In this document: piece by piece, positions 45,572 through 54,999 of the stretch
Numbering within the stretch: position 1 is the stretch's first letter
Layout of the letters: each line of letters begins with the position of its first letter
Origin: Saprospiraceae bacterium
Lineage (GTDB): Bacteria > Bacteroidota > Bacteroidia > Chitinophagales > Saprospiraceae
Length of the DNA stretch: 64,000 bases
Direction of reading: 5' to 3'
Assembly (NCBI GenBank): GCA_028280415.1
Contig: JANQLV010000041.1
Location: 88,786-152,785 of the forward strand
The notes under the pieces: model-generated
The model's input: only the letters and a program-made list of their open reading frames with translations
What the model was told of the DNA's origin: nothing
Database searches by the model: none
Position numbers and translations under genes: made by a program

Positions 45572-45592
45572 TTGAACAAAAACCAAAATCAA

Positions 45593-46066
45593 ATGATGAA
45601 AAAATTATTAATTGCAACTGTATTTGTATTTAGCCTTGTTTTTAACCTTAGCGCACAAAGCTATCAGACCGGTATTGGACTGAGAGGAGGTTTTTCAAAT
45701 GGTTTAACAATAAAGCATTTTTTAACCGAGAGTACTGCTGTTGAGGGTATTCTAAGTACACGCTGGAGAGGCTTTTTGATTACTGGTCTTTATGAGCTCG
45801 AAAGAACAACCTCGGTCAGCGGTTTGGACTGGTACTATGGAATCGGTGGACATGTTGGCTTTTGGAATCGTGTTCGTGATAATAACCCATTCTTTGACAA
45901 TGATGGAGGTACGGTCGTTGGAGTCGATGGGATCATCGGCATTGAATATACCTTTGATGAAATTCCAATTAATCTGAGTTTGGACTGGAAACCGGCTTTC
46001 AACCTAATTGGTTATACCGGTTTTTGGGGAGATAATGGCGCCTTTTCTATCCGCTTTGTATTTTAA
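45593..46066 (+). CDS. Small outer-membrane beta-barrel protein
   Basis: 157 residues from the ATG at 45593 (or 45596), which starts a clear signal peptide (KKLLIATVFVFSLVFNLSAQ). A longer frame from 45464 lacks sense, since its extra 43 residues fall in the inverted-repeat leader. The mature part alternates Gly/aromatic beta strands (YQTGIGLRGGFSNGLTIKHF, GLDWYYGIGGHVGFW) and ends in FSIRFVF, consistent with a small 8-strand outer-membrane protein. Function is unknown; the tag gene follows 9 bp downstream. Confidence 0.75.
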   Translation: MMKKLLIATVFVFSLVFNLSAQSYQTGIGLRGGFSNGLTIKHFLTESTAVEGILSTRWRGFLITGLYELERTTSVSGLDWYYGIGGHVGFWNRVRDNNPFFDNDGGTVVGVDGIIGIEYTFDEIPINLSLDWKPAFNLIGYTGFWGDNGAFSIRFVF

Positions 46067-46075
46067 GCTGAACGC

Positions 46076-46642
46076 ATGAAAATCCGTTGTACCTGGTGCC
46101 TGTCCAGCGAACTGTATATTCATTACCACGATGAAGAGTGGGGCGTTCCAGTCCACGAAGATCAGCAGTTATTTGAGATGCTTTGTCTGGAAGGGGCTCA
46201 GGCGGGCCTGAGCTGGATAACCGTACTTAATAAACGTGTACATTATCGGAAGGTATTCGACGGTTTTGATGCAAATAAAATTGCCCGATACTCCGAGGCC
46301 AAAAGAGCGAAATTGCTCGCCGATCCGGGAATCATTCGAAATAAATTAAAGATCAATGCCTTTATTACAAATGCACAGAAATATTTAGAGGTTAAAAACG
46401 AGTTTGATTCTTTCGATCAATACATCTGGCAATTTGTTGATCACCAACCAATTATCAATAAATTTTCCAGCCGAAAAGCTGTACCTGCCAGTACGATACA
46501 TAGCGATGCTATGGCAAAGGATCTGAAAAAGAGGGGCTTTAAATTTGTCGGAACAACCATCTGTTACGCCTTTATGCAGGCCTCGGGTATGGTCAACGAC
46601 CATACTACGGATTGTTTTCGACATAAAGAATTAGGAGCTTAA
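46076..46642 (+). CDS. tag: DNA-3-methyladenine glycosylase I
   Basis: 188 residues of the Tag family, which removes 3-methyladenine from alkylated DNA. The Zn-snap ligands are present: C5 and H18 near the start and the NDHTTDC pair near the end. CLEGAQAGLSWITVL carries the catalytic Glu E39. All blocks line up with E. coli Tag over the full length. It begins 9 bp after the outer-membrane protein gene, so the two are probably cotranscribed. Confidence 0.95.
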   Translation: MKIRCTWCLSSELYIHYHDEEWGVPVHEDQQLFEMLCLEGAQAGLSWITVLNKRVHYRKVFDGFDANKIARYSEAKRAKLLADPGIIRNKLKINAFITNAQKYLEVKNEFDSFDQYIWQFVDHQPIINKFSSRKAVPASTIHSDAMAKDLKKRGFKFVGTTICYAFMQASGMVNDHTTDCFRHKELGA

Positions 46643-46791
46643 GCCTTTTTTCAAAAAAATCACCGAACGTAAAATAATCTCCAGCGGTTTTCAGTTAACT
46701 TTTCACACACGAGCATCTACCGGAATTCTACTGCCCCCTTAAGCATTATTTCGCTTCTTTTATAGCAATTCATTCCAAGAAAACCAGACTA

Positions 46792-48369
46792 ATGAAAAAT
46801 GTAGCCCTCATCTTTCTAAGCTTTTGTTGTTGTATTTTTTCTGCAAATCCACTTTCGGCAGCATCCATTCTTTCTGATACCATTATCCAGAACTACCACA
46901 TTCAGGACCAGGTTAAAGCGACCAAAACCGAAGCACTGATCCGTATGCGGTTAACGGATTTCAGAAAAGAAAAACTGGCCAATATTACCGTATGGGTGCA
47001 TAATTCCAAGGGGCAATACTGGCAGGGAACAACAGACGAAAAAGGAGAGCTTTTCTTTTTATTGCCCTATAATCAGCGATATCAGACCAATCTGGCAGGC
47101 CAGGAAAATTACAGAAAGTTTTCAGTGCCCAAAAAGAACAAGCATTTTCAAACGGTCAAAGTAGTCCTAATGACTGCCGGAATAAAGGAAATTGTAAGAA
47201 ACGATACCGTATTTCAAAGCTTAAGCCCGGGGGCCATGCCCACGGCATCCAGAGTGCTACTCAAATTGCAGGTAATGGATTTGGAAAATCGCCCGCTTGC
47301 CCATGAAGAAATTGCTTTCGAGGCAAAAAAAAGCGGGAAAGTCTACTTTGTTTCCACCGATAAAAACGGACATAGCACACTGCTTTTACCTAAGGGAGAA
47401 ACTTATTGCGTGCATTCTTATGCTTATCGCAATATTTCCTGTAAAGAATTCGAACCGACTAATCATTCCCGCACCAGTAAGTTTGTATTTAATATGATCA
47501 GTACAGCAGAGTTCAAAAAACGGGAAAGAGAACGTGCCTTGCTCTTAGCGAGAAGAGATTCGATCCAACGTGCCGAAAGGATAAGGGATTCTATTCGTCT
47601 GGCGCGTAATCAATACACTAATTTTTATTTACATTATAAATATGAAAACCGGGATTTTAAACTCATTGAAACGAATATAAAAAAGCTTGCACTCCAGGAT
47701 CGGGAAGCAGCAAAATCCGATACACAATATTATACGACTATGGGTGATGAAATTCGCTCCATGTTTCATCGAAATAAAGAGCAATGGAAACAAAAACGCA
47801 TTATTGCAAACATCGACTGTAGTATGTATCAATATATTGATGAACTGCTGGTTTGGAACTATAGCGACCAGGCAGAACAACAAAACAATCAGTATTGGCT
47901 TTTTAATGGTTTTAATTACTACGGGGAAGAGCATTCCGATCAATCCAGAAGAGGCATTTTTCATGTACCTCAAAATAATGTCAAAGGCTTTTTTACAACT
48001 ATTGACAGAATTGTCAACTTTAGCTGCCGGGGTAGCCGCCTGGAAAATGTAGTAGAAGCGCTCATCCTTGGGGCAAATGGCAAAAGTCAAAACGAGGATT
48101 TACTATTCATCGCTGATAATTACAGCGATGTTGATGATCTGCATAAACTGGACGAATTAAGCGTTCCGGTGCATGTCCTGCTCACTGCTTCTCAATACGG
48201 AATCAACGAAAATTATCTGGAGATCGCCTACCAGACCAAAGGGTCCATACATACCATTCAGGAAGATATTGATTGGAACAGATTGAAAAGACTGCAAGAC
48301 GGAGATGTTTTGCAAATTGGGAAGTTCCAATATCGATTCTTCAAAGGGAAGTTTTTGAAGGTGGCTTAG
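46792..48369 (+). CDS. Exported protein with Ig-like repeats, coiled coil and vWA-like domain
   Basis: 525 residues with a signal peptide (VALIFLSFCCCIFSANPLSAAS). Two carboxypeptidase-regulatory-like segments follow (IRMRLTDFRKEKLANITVWV and LKLQVMDLENRPLAHEEIAF, each with a KGE[LT] turn), then a charged coiled coil (KKRERERALLLARRDSIQRAERIRDSIRLAR, about 240-275). The C-terminal ~200 residues contain EALILGANGKSQNEDLLFIADNYSDVDD, which looks like a von Willebrand A-type beta-alpha fold. The function is unassigned. The membrane protein gene follows 51 bp downstream. Confidence 0.65.
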   Translation: MKNVALIFLSFCCCIFSANPLSAASILSDTIIQNYHIQDQVKATKTEALIRMRLTDFRKEKLANITVWVHNSKGQYWQGTTDEKGELFFLLPYNQRYQTNLAGQENYRKFSVPKKNKHFQTVKVVLMTAGIKEIVRNDTVFQSLSPGAMPTASRVLLKLQVMDLENRPLAHEEIAFEAKKSGKVYFVSTDKNGHSTLLLPKGETYCVHSYAYRNISCKEFEPTNHSRTSKFVFNMISTAEFKKRERERALLLARRDSIQRAERIRDSIRLARNQYTNFYLHYKYENRDFKLIETNIKKLALQDREAAKSDTQYYTTMGDEIRSMFHRNKEQWKQKRIIANIDCSMYQYIDELLVWNYSDQAEQQNNQYWLFNGFNYYGEEHSDQSRRGIFHVPQNNVKGFFTTIDRIVNFSCRGSRLENVVEALILGANGKSQNEDLLFIADNYSDVDDLHKLDELSVPVHVLLTASQYGINENYLEIAYQTKGSIHTIQEDIDWNRLKRLQDGDVLQIGKFQYRFFKGKFLKVA

Positions 48370-48420
48370 GGAGTTTTGTAAAAGAAGATAAGAGTGCTAT
48401 ATTCGAAAAAAATATAGCTA

Positions 48421-48996
48421 ATGAAGATTGATCAGTTCCTTTCAAAATACAAAGAGAATATTACGCTGGTGATGTTGGGCGGATATTATGTAATGTTGGC
48501 CTCCTTCTCTTTCCTCAACTCCAGGTTTTACAAAATGCTGTCGGAGAACTATCATATTGACACCGGTAATCCGTTCGATCCTTTTCAAAAAGAAATGCTG
48601 GCAGAGAATGAGGAATTAATAAATACTTATATGCCTTATCTGCTCGCAATTGGGCTGATCCTAATAGTAACAGGTTTTATATATAAAAAAATCCAGAGGC
48701 TGATTCTGCCGACATTCTTAGTCTTATCCGCTTTGCTGATTTATTGGCTCATTCAGTTCAATCAGGGAACAATTCAACTTCTAAAAAATATGCAGCAATT
48801 TTACGAAGATGCTGGTTTCTCCGAAAATATGCCTCCTTTTTTCAATATGATTATAAAAGCCAGCCAAAACCAGGCTCATGTAAGCAATTATTTCATGTAT
48901 CTCATACCTTTAGCTATAGCTACTTTGCTGCTGCTTTGGTATTTCCCTAAAAAACGGAAAACAAAACCAGGTCCGCCTCCTTTAAACATGAAATGA
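48421..48996 (+). CDS. Membrane protein, four spans, unknown function
   Basis: 191 residues with four hydrophobic spans (about 18-34, 71-88, 95-111 and 158-177) and a basic, Pro-rich C-terminal tail (PKKRKTKPGPPPLNMK). No family is recognised. The extended polar stretch between spans 1 and 2 would face the periplasm. It lies between the vWA-like protein gene and the AAA ATPase gene on the same strand. Confidence 0.6.
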   Translation: MKIDQFLSKYKENITLVMLGGYYVMLASFSFLNSRFYKMLSENYHIDTGNPFDPFQKEMLAENEELINTYMPYLLAIGLILIVTGFIYKKIQRLILPTFLVLSALLIYWLIQFNQGTIQLLKNMQQFYEDAGFSENMPPFFNMIIKASQNQAHVSNYFMYLIPLAIATLLLLWYFPKKRKTKPGPPPLNMK

Positions 48997-49161
48997 ACAA
49001 AATAATATATAAGGAACAAGGGCATTTTCCTGACAAATTGCATAGCTGATAATTACTGATAATTGAAAAAACAGCATTATATTTACGTTATAATCCCAAA
49101 AAAGCGATAGCCCTTCAATCACAAAAATGCCTTTAATTTTAACAAAACGCTAAGACCACGA

Positions 49162-49194
49162 TTGTTAACATTCGTTCGAAAAGAAGTACCTTTG
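49162..49194 (+). promoter_or_regulatory. Promoter of the tandem AAA ATPase gene
   Basis: TTG (49162-49164) and TACCTTTG (49187-49194) are spaced by 22 nt, a near-ideal Bacteroidota -33/-7 arrangement. The -7 element ends 20 bp before the ATG, so the 5' leader is very short. Confidence 0.65.
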
Positions 49195-49214
49195 ATTAAG
49201 GAAATCAGTGAAGC

Positions 49215-51833
49215 ATGTTATTTAAAGATAAAAAGGATGGTGCCCTGGGTGGGAATTATAAGCTGAAAGGTCTGAAAGTCTTTGGATCAAAGGAAAACCT
49301 ATATAAAAATGTAAAAAAATACAGAAAGGTTTTTGATGTAATTGAAAGCCGTTACTTGTATTGTGAATTGTCTTTTTATAACAAGCTCTTTGATGAATTT
49401 GACTGGGAAACCAAGGTCAAATTTATATGCAATAACAAAAAAACCAAAGCACAGATTTGTGAGCTGGACAAAGAGATTATTGTAGCTAAAGAGCAAAATA
49501 TCATTTTCCTGCGCGAAGGCTGGGGAACACCTGATCCGGGATGGTGGCAAAAAGGAGAATATGAGTGGGAAGTCTATATTGATAATGAATTGGTTGGAAA
49601 AACCAATTTCTATATCGTTCAGGCCGGAATAGTAACAGCGGATAATAACCCTTATTTCGAAATCGAAGAAATACGCTTGTTTGAGAGCCCCAGAATAGGT
49701 CAGGACATAAAGGAAAGAGTATATCTACGCACTTTTTCAGCCTCCACGACTCGTTATCTGAATATTGAAATTCGCTTGAATAATCTGCTTCCTCCGGAGG
49801 AATTGCTCCCCCTGGAACTGCAATTCAATTTTTATAATGATTCCGGACAGCAAAAAGCCTTCATGAGCTTTTTCAAAGAATTCAGAAATCAGAAAAAAAT
49901 AATGCTGGATACCGGATACGGTTCTGATACTCCTGGCTATTGGTACAATGATAAATATACGATAGAAATCATCTTTATGGATCAGATGATTGCAGTTGTT
50001 CCTTTTGAAGTATCAGAGAGCGAAGAACTCAATGATGAACCCATCCCCTACCTGACGACCAGTGAAAAAGGTCTGGCTCCCAAACAAGTTTCAGAAATAA
50101 AACCCAGTTTTGAAGAAGCGAAGAGTGATCTGGAACATCTAATTGGGCTCAAAACCGTAAAGGCCCAGATCAATGAACTAGCTACTTATTTACAGTTTTT
50201 GAAGGTTCGAAAAGACAAAGGTCTGGAGGACGAACAACCTCTGAATTTGCACAGTGTTTTCACCGGAAACCCCGGAACGGGAAAAACAACGGTTGCCAAA
50301 ATGCTTGGGCAAATATATTACAGCCTTGATCTCCTGTCACATGGAAAGGTAATGGAAGTTGGCCGGGCAGATTTAGTGGGTGAATTTATTGGACAAACCG
50401 CTCCCAAGGTCAAAAAGATCATTGAAAAAGCAAGAGGGGGAATTCTATTTGTTGATGAAGCTTATGCGCTCACCAACCGGGGAGACGATGGAAAAGATTT
50501 TGGCCGGGAGGTAATTGAAGTGCTACTCAAAGAACTCGCGGAGAAAAATAATGATCTAGCCATCATATTTGCCGGTTATCCAAAAGAAATGCAGGATTTC
50601 ATTGGCTCTAATCCAGGATTATACAGCCGGCTGCGCAATGTAATACATTTCCCGGACTATTCCCCGGATGAATTAATCGAGATTGCTGAATATACGGCTC
50701 AACGCCGGGGTGTTCTGATCGATCAGGAAGCCAAAAATATGATTCACAAAAAACTGGTCGATGTATACAGAAACCGGGATGAGCATTTTGGAAATGCACG
50801 TTATATTAATGGTATCATCGAGGAATCCAAACAAAATCTGGCAATTCGGCTAATGCAATCCGGCGCCGACCTCAGTACTCTGGAGCCGGAAGAATTATCA
50901 ACCATTACCTTTGAAGATATTGAAAAGGTTTTTGCGCATAATGCTAATGACAATATTTCTATCCCTATTGATGAAGCCTTACTGGATGATGCCATTAAAC
51001 AACTGCGTGAATTGGTCGGATTGGAAGAGCTCAAAAAAGAGGTGGACGAGCAAACGAAGCTGGTACGTTATTATCGGGAAATTGGGAAGAACATAAAAAA
51101 AGCTTTTTCATTACACACGGTATTTAAAGGAAACCCCGGAACAGGTAAAACTACCGTTGCGAGATTATTAGTACAGATTTATAAAGCGCTGGGAATCCTC
51201 GAAAGGGGACATCTGGTAGAATGTGATCGCAAAACCCTCGTGGCGGGCTATGTCGGGCAAACCGCTATCAAGACCAGTGAAATGATCGATAAAGCTATGG
51301 GTGGTGGTCTGTTCATTGACGAAGCCTATGCGCTTACCAAAGGCGGGCAAAACGATTTTGGTAGTGAAGTTATAGAAACGCTACTCAAAAGAATGGAAGA
51401 TCAGAGAGGTGAGTTTATGGTAATTGTAGCCGGTTATCCGGAAGAAATGAAAACTTTCCTCGAAGCCAATCCCGGTTTATTATCCAGATTCGACAAGCAA
51501 TTTACCTTCACGGATTATAGCGCTTCGGAGCTACTGGCCATTGCAAAGATGATGTTTGAAAAAGAAGACATGATCCTTTCCGAGGCTGCCGAGGCTCATC
51601 TTAATGCTTATATCAAAAAGTTATTGAGCAATAAGCACAAGTATTTTGGCAATGCCCGTACGATCCGAAAAATTATCCAGGAAACCATTCGACGCCAAAA
51701 CCTTCGAATGGCGGATATCCCTGCGACTAAAAGAAATCGTACCCTTATTCATACGATTGAATTAGAGGATATTTCCGGCTTTGCGATCATGGAAGAAGAT
51801 ATAGAGCCCAAACGAGGAATTGGTTTCAGGTAA
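49215..51833 (+). CDS. Tandem CbbX/SpoVK-type AAA ATPase with duplicated N-terminal domain
   Basis: 872 residues with two CbbX/SpoVK-like AAA domains: Walker A GNPGTGKTT at 351-359 and 639-647, Walker B GGILFVDEAYAL and GGGLFIDEAYAL, and both with GYPEEM/GYPKEM sensor-region motifs. The first ~270 residues contain two copies of a ~110-residue domain (about 36-138 and 150-266), each ending in a Trp/Tyr-rich GxGxxxPGWW or GYWY segment and a beta strand. The N-terminal copies may bind a client or the cell envelope. These ATPases remodel proteins in hexameric rings. It has its own promoter and ends at a convergent terminator. Confidence 0.88.
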   Translation: MLFKDKKDGALGGNYKLKGLKVFGSKENLYKNVKKYRKVFDVIESRYLYCELSFYNKLFDEFDWETKVKFICNNKKTKAQICELDKEIIVAKEQNIIFLREGWGTPDPGWWQKGEYEWEVYIDNELVGKTNFYIVQAGIVTADNNPYFEIEEIRLFESPRIGQDIKERVYLRTFSASTTRYLNIEIRLNNLLPPEELLPLELQFNFYNDSGQQKAFMSFFKEFRNQKKIMLDTGYGSDTPGYWYNDKYTIEIIFMDQMIAVVPFEVSESEELNDEPIPYLTTSEKGLAPKQVSEIKPSFEEAKSDLEHLIGLKTVKAQINELATYLQFLKVRKDKGLEDEQPLNLHSVFTGNPGTGKTTVAKMLGQIYYSLDLLSHGKVMEVGRADLVGEFIGQTAPKVKKIIEKARGGILFVDEAYALTNRGDDGKDFGREVIEVLLKELAEKNNDLAIIFAGYPKEMQDFIGSNPGLYSRLRNVIHFPDYSPDELIEIAEYTAQRRGVLIDQEAKNMIHKKLVDVYRNRDEHFGNARYINGIIEESKQNLAIRLMQSGADLSTLEPEELSTITFEDIEKVFAHNANDNISIPIDEALLDDAIKQLRELVGLEELKKEVDEQTKLVRYYREIGKNIKKAFSLHTVFKGNPGTGKTTVARLLVQIYKALGILERGHLVECDRKTLVAGYVGQTAIKTSEMIDKAMGGGLFIDEAYALTKGGQNDFGSEVIETLLKRMEDQRGEFMVIVAGYPEEMKTFLEANPGLLSRFDKQFTFTDYSASELLAIAKMMFEKEDMILSEAAEAHLNAYIKKLLSNKHKYFGNARTIRKIIQETIRRQNLRMADIPATKRNRTLIHTIELEDISGFAIMEEDIEPKRGIGFR

Positions 51834-51845
51834 TCCTGCCCTATC

Positions 51846-51881
51846 TAAAAATCCCGAACCTTCTTGTCGAAAGTCCGGGAT
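51846..51881 (-). terminator. Terminator of the WG-repeat protein gene (bidirectional)
   Basis: On the minus strand the arms 51876-51881 and 51851-51856 open a 14-bp stem (with two G-U pairs) and a 5-nt loop, followed directly by TTTTTAGA. On the + strand the same stem has two mismatches and no T-run, so the minus direction is favoured. Confidence 0.65.
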
Positions 51882-51920
51882 GAATAATTTCATAGATTAT
51901 TTAGTTCTTATAAACAATGC

Positions 51921-53078
51921 CTATCTTCTAATCCTCACCAATTGACAGGAGCGTTCTCCGGCGATAGTATTCATAACAACGGCTAGTCCCGGAGTATCTC
52001 CCGAGAAATAGATACAGTCATATTTCGGACTTACTATAAACTGACCGTTTTGATTAATCACCCCGCATTTATTGCCTACAAATGCGATCTCCATCCCATT
52101 ATTAAAAGCATCCGGCTTACGGTTAGGATTTTTGTATTGAGGCTGAATAGCAAGATTACCATTGCTGTCCATATAACCCCATTTATTATCTACACATACT
52201 GGAGTAAGGTTTTTATTGTAAGGCGCAGTCTCACAGAATTTTGGTGTAATCACCATTTCTCCGTATTTGTTAATATAGCCCCATTTATCATTCACCATAA
52301 CTGCTGCCCGTCCATTATAAAAACTTTGGACATCCGTATACCGGGGTCGAATAATTTCTGATTGAGCAGAGTTTTCGATGATCCCCCAACGATTTCCAAC
52401 ACAAACTCCGGTATATCCGTTTTTAAAACGCTTAATTACATCATACTTGGGAGCAATGATGAACGATCCTACTTCGTCAATAAATCCTACTTTTTTCCCA
52501 ATGGCCACGGCGGCCAGTCCATCTATAAATGAATATGCTCTGTCGAATTGAGGGTGTATAGATACATTTCCATCAATATCTACGAATCCAAACTTTTTAT
52601 TAGCTCCCAGAACTTTAATCAGGCCACCAGAGCAATACTCTCCTTTTACACATTTAAAACGATCACTGGAAGAGACAAAAGCGATGCTGCCATCTTCCTT
52701 GATATAGCCATTTTGCCCTCTGACGAATCCGACCTGAGCTAGGCCTTCTGAAAACTCTTCGGCATAACTATAACGTGCCGCTATTACCAGGTTTCCAGCT
52801 TGATCAATATATCCGTATTTGTTTCCAATTTTTACTGCGGCAAGTCCTTCCGAAAAATCACCAGCTTCCTTAAAGCGGGGAGCAATCACCCATCTTCCAT
52901 TCTCATTAACAAATCCCCATTTATCTCCGTTTTTTGCACGTAGTAGTCCTTCCGAAAATTGAGCAACATCATAGCCAAAATCAAGCCGGTCAATTAGCAC
53001 TTCAACTTGCTGAGCATTACTGTCCAAAGTAAACAAAACAAAAGTAGCAATTGCAATAACAACAAATCTGATCTTCAT
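51921..53078 (-). CDS. WG-repeat (KWG) exported protein
   Basis: 385 residues with a signal peptide (MKIRFVVIAIATFVLFTLDSNAQ). The mature part is made of at least eight WG (Leptospira KWG-type) repeats of about 32-45 residues, for example KWGFVNENGRWVIAPRF, KYGYIDQAGNLVIAARY and KWGYMDSNGNLAIQPQY. The repeats probably form a beta-propeller-like scaffold for protein binding. It is well placed to be transported to the periplasm or surface; the partner is unknown. Its gene converges on the AAA ATPase gene and shares the terminator. Confidence 0.85.
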   Translation of the reverse strand: MKIRFVVIAIATFVLFTLDSNAQQVEVLIDRLDFGYDVAQFSEGLLRAKNGDKWGFVNENGRWVIAPRFKEAGDFSEGLAAVKIGNKYGYIDQAGNLVIAARYSYAEEFSEGLAQVGFVRGQNGYIKEDGSIAFVSSSDRFKCVKGEYCSGGLIKVLGANKKFGFVDIDGNVSIHPQFDRAYSFIDGLAAVAIGKKVGFIDEVGSFIIAPKYDVIKRFKNGYTGVCVGNRWGIIENSAQSEIIRPRYTDVQSFYNGRAAVMVNDKWGYINKYGEMVITPKFCETAPYNKNLTPVCVDNKWGYMDSNGNLAIQPQYKNPNRKPDAFNNGMEIAFVGNKCGVINQNGQFIVSPKYDCIYFSGDTPGLAVVMNTIAGERSCQLVRIRR

Positions 53079-53128
53079 AGTGAGTAAGTTCTTATAACAG
53101 GTTCTCTGCGTGTAATAATGACAAATCC

Positions 53129-53145
53129 TTCCTTTTAAAAAGGAA
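53129..53145. promoter_or_regulatory. Palindromic sequence upstream of the WG-repeat protein gene
   Basis: TTCCTTTT and AAAAGGAA flank a single A. The site lies 51 bp before the WG-gene start on its upstream side, a position possible for an operator, but no regulator can be named. Confidence 0.25.
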
Positions 53146-53489
53146 CAGTTATACGTATTACATGGAATTATAATTCGTTAAATGGGTACAAAAACGAATT
53201 GAATTCGGGGATAAGTATCCCCAAATTGTTAAGACCGATTTTTAATGTTATGTTATGGGATGGTAGATCAAACAGTAAGTCGGATATTTTTCGAATTTTT
53301 TAGTTTTTCTCTGATTCAGTTTGCTTAAAAAGCATTAAAAAAAATTCGAATCCGTAATAAACTGGGATCTAGGTGGTTTCGGGTTTAGCGGTGAGAAAAC
53401 CATTTGATTATTCTCCTCTATTAAGCCGAAACAAATCTAATAAATTAAATGAATAATTCATAAAAAATATTAGCAAAACTTCTATAACT

Positions 53490-53579
53490 ATGAAAAATCT
53501 AACGGAAGGGCTTTTTTATTTGTTTCAAGGAGGATTGAAACTTTTCCAATTTATTTTCAGAAAGGAAAGCTTTACCTAA
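53490..53579 (+). CDS. Possible 29-residue amphipathic peptide
   Basis: ATG at 53490 opens 29 codons and a TAA stop; the peptide (MKNLTEGLFYLFQGGLKLFQ and a basic tail) is amphipathic. Nothing supports its expression: no promoter match or neighbour link. It is listed only as a candidate. Confidence 0.15.
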   Translation: MKNLTEGLFYLFQGGLKLFQFIFRKESFT

Positions 53580-53647
53580 TTATCCCGGCTTGAAAAGATA
53601 AGTACTCAAACCTGTTTGTATGATCTTGTGCAAAACACTTATCATTC

Positions 53648-53675
53648 CGATCGGACTTTTTGAAAAGCCCGATCG
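53648..53675 (-). terminator. Hairpin after msrB
   Basis: A 13-bp stem with one G-U pair on the minus strand starts 18 bp past the msrB stop. The U-run is missing, so it may work as a structural or weak terminator. Confidence 0.45.
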
Positions 53676-53693
53676 AAAACTCAAATCAAATTC

Positions 53694-54227
53694 TTATTCT
53701 TTTTCCTTTCTTTCGATGAAATCCAGCGAGACGCTGTTGATACAATATCTGAGTCCGGTCGGTAGTGGGCCATCATTGAATACATGCCCGAGATGCCCAT
53801 TACAAGAAGCACATAAAACTTCCGTTCTTACCATACCATGACTTCTGTCGGACTCTTCGAGAATACATTCGGACCTAATTGGTTCGTAGAAAGAAGGCCA
53901 GCCGGTTCCTGATCTAAACTTCGTCCCGGATTCGAAAAGGGCCAGGTTACAGCCCGCACAGACATATGTACCTTCCTTCTTATTATCCCACAAATCACCC
54001 GTAAACGCTCGTTCCGTACCTTTCTGACGCAATACATAATACTCCATTTCCGTCAATTCCTTTTTCCATTCTTCCTCGCTTTTCTGCACTGTAGGAATGC
54101 TGTCTCCATTAATTTTTACAGAAGTCTTCATCGCAGCATAAGACATTTTTTCATCATTCGCAACTTGCTCTGAGGATTGGCTACAAGCCATAAAGACAGC
54201 AAAACATAAGATGATCATAATTCGCAT
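53694..54227 (-). CDS. msrB: Peptide-methionine (R)-S-oxide reductase MsrB, lipoprotein
   Basis: 177 residues. A lipobox (VFMACSQSS) lipidates C15, so the enzyme is attached to the envelope. The Zn ligands are C90/C93 (CAGC) and C139/C142 (CASC); the catalytic Cys is C162 in [11 protein letters not shown]. It reduces the R-epimer of methionine sulfoxide in exported proteins, complementing cytosolic MsrA. The upstream gene is unrelated. A hairpin follows the stop codon. Confidence 0.95.
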   Translation of the reverse strand: MRIMIILCFAVFMACSQSSEQVANDEKMSYAAMKTSVKINGDSIPTVQKSEEEWKKELTEMEYYVLRQKGTERAFTGDLWDNKKEGTYVCAGCNLALFESGTKFRSGTGWPSFYEPIRSECILEESDRSHGMVRTEVLCASCNGHLGHVFNDGPLPTGLRYCINSVSLDFIERKEKE

Positions 54228-54396
54228 AATAATCTGTTTAATTTTAAAATTAGAGGTAGCAGGTATTCTTTTTCAAATTAGGGCTTGGGTATTTAATAAT
54301 ACCGGAAGCCGGAGAATACACCTTGCAACCTAGTTTAAAAACAAAAATGTACTATAATGATGTATACGGAAAGGGCTTTGTTAAAAAAAACCGGAA

Positions 54397-54999
54397 TTAT
54401 TTGCGTCTTTTGCGTGGCTTCGGACGATTCCACTCTTCTTTTTCAGCAAATTCTACAATTCTTTTCATGAATCTCATAATCGAAAGAAATACCAAATAGG
54501 CAAAAGTCAATACCATAATGATCCAGCGATAAGAGCCTGCATCGCCTATAGGGATTGAAGAAAAAATATACGCTAAGGTCCCTGATCCCAGTACCAGACC
54601 GGCATAAGATAACACCGAGCGACTCCAGTACTTATTCATATCTTTGGTAGAAAGACTAAAAATACTATTGAACATAGCAAAAAACAAAATGAAAGCCGCT
54701 GCTATCGTCCAGGGAAAACGCTCACTTACCGGTAGCAGATCCGTCATCGCAATTATTTTTCCGCCAATCATTACAATCAAACCGAGTCCCAATACAATAG
54801 CCGCTTGTAATACAGGATCGAAGGATTTATAAAAAACAGAATTGCTTGTTTCACTCATTTCACTTGTTTTTCCGGCGCCGGGCCGTATTAAAAGATTATT
54901 ACCTCCAGCTTCTCCCTTCCTGTAAAACAGAAGACAACCACACAGTATAAGAATATAAATGCTCCCAAGAATGTTTAATTCTATCCTCAATTTAATCAT
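54397..54999 (-). CDS. Multi-span membrane protein, unknown function
   Basis: 200 residues if started at ATG 54999, with an N-terminal span (NILGSIYILILCGCLLFY) and four further spans (FDPVLQAAIVLGLGLIVMIGG, FPWTIAAAFILFFAMFN, SYAGLVLGSGTLAYIFSS, WIIMVLTFAYLVFLSIM). An in-frame ATG at 54858 gives a 153-residue version that drops the first span. The C-terminal tail is basic (RPKPRKRRK). No family is recognised. Confidence 0.6.
   Translation of the reverse strand: MIKLRIELNILGSIYILILCGCLLFYRKGEAGGNNLLIRPGAGKTSEMSETSNSVFYKSFDPVLQAAIVLGLGLIVMIGGKIIAMTDLLPVSERFPWTIAAAFILFFAMFNSIFSLSTKDMNKYWSRSVLSYAGLVLGSGTLAYIFSSIPIGDAGSYRWIIMVLTFAYLVFLSIMRFMKRIVEFAEKEEWNRPKPRKRRK

Larger units (their letters stand above)
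53079..53693. other. Intergenic region with palindrome and possible small ORF
   Basis: This 615-bp stretch holds a perfect 8-bp palindrome around one A (53129-53145), 51 bp upstream of the WG gene on its promoter side, and a hairpin after msrB. A 29-codon ORF (53490-53579) would encode a short amphipathic peptide. No larger gene is recognised. Confidence 0.4.

Noticed and set aside
45464..45592. Longer N-terminus for the outer-membrane protein gene
   Set aside because: The extra 43 residues lie in the inverted-repeat leader, and the signal peptide starts at 45593.
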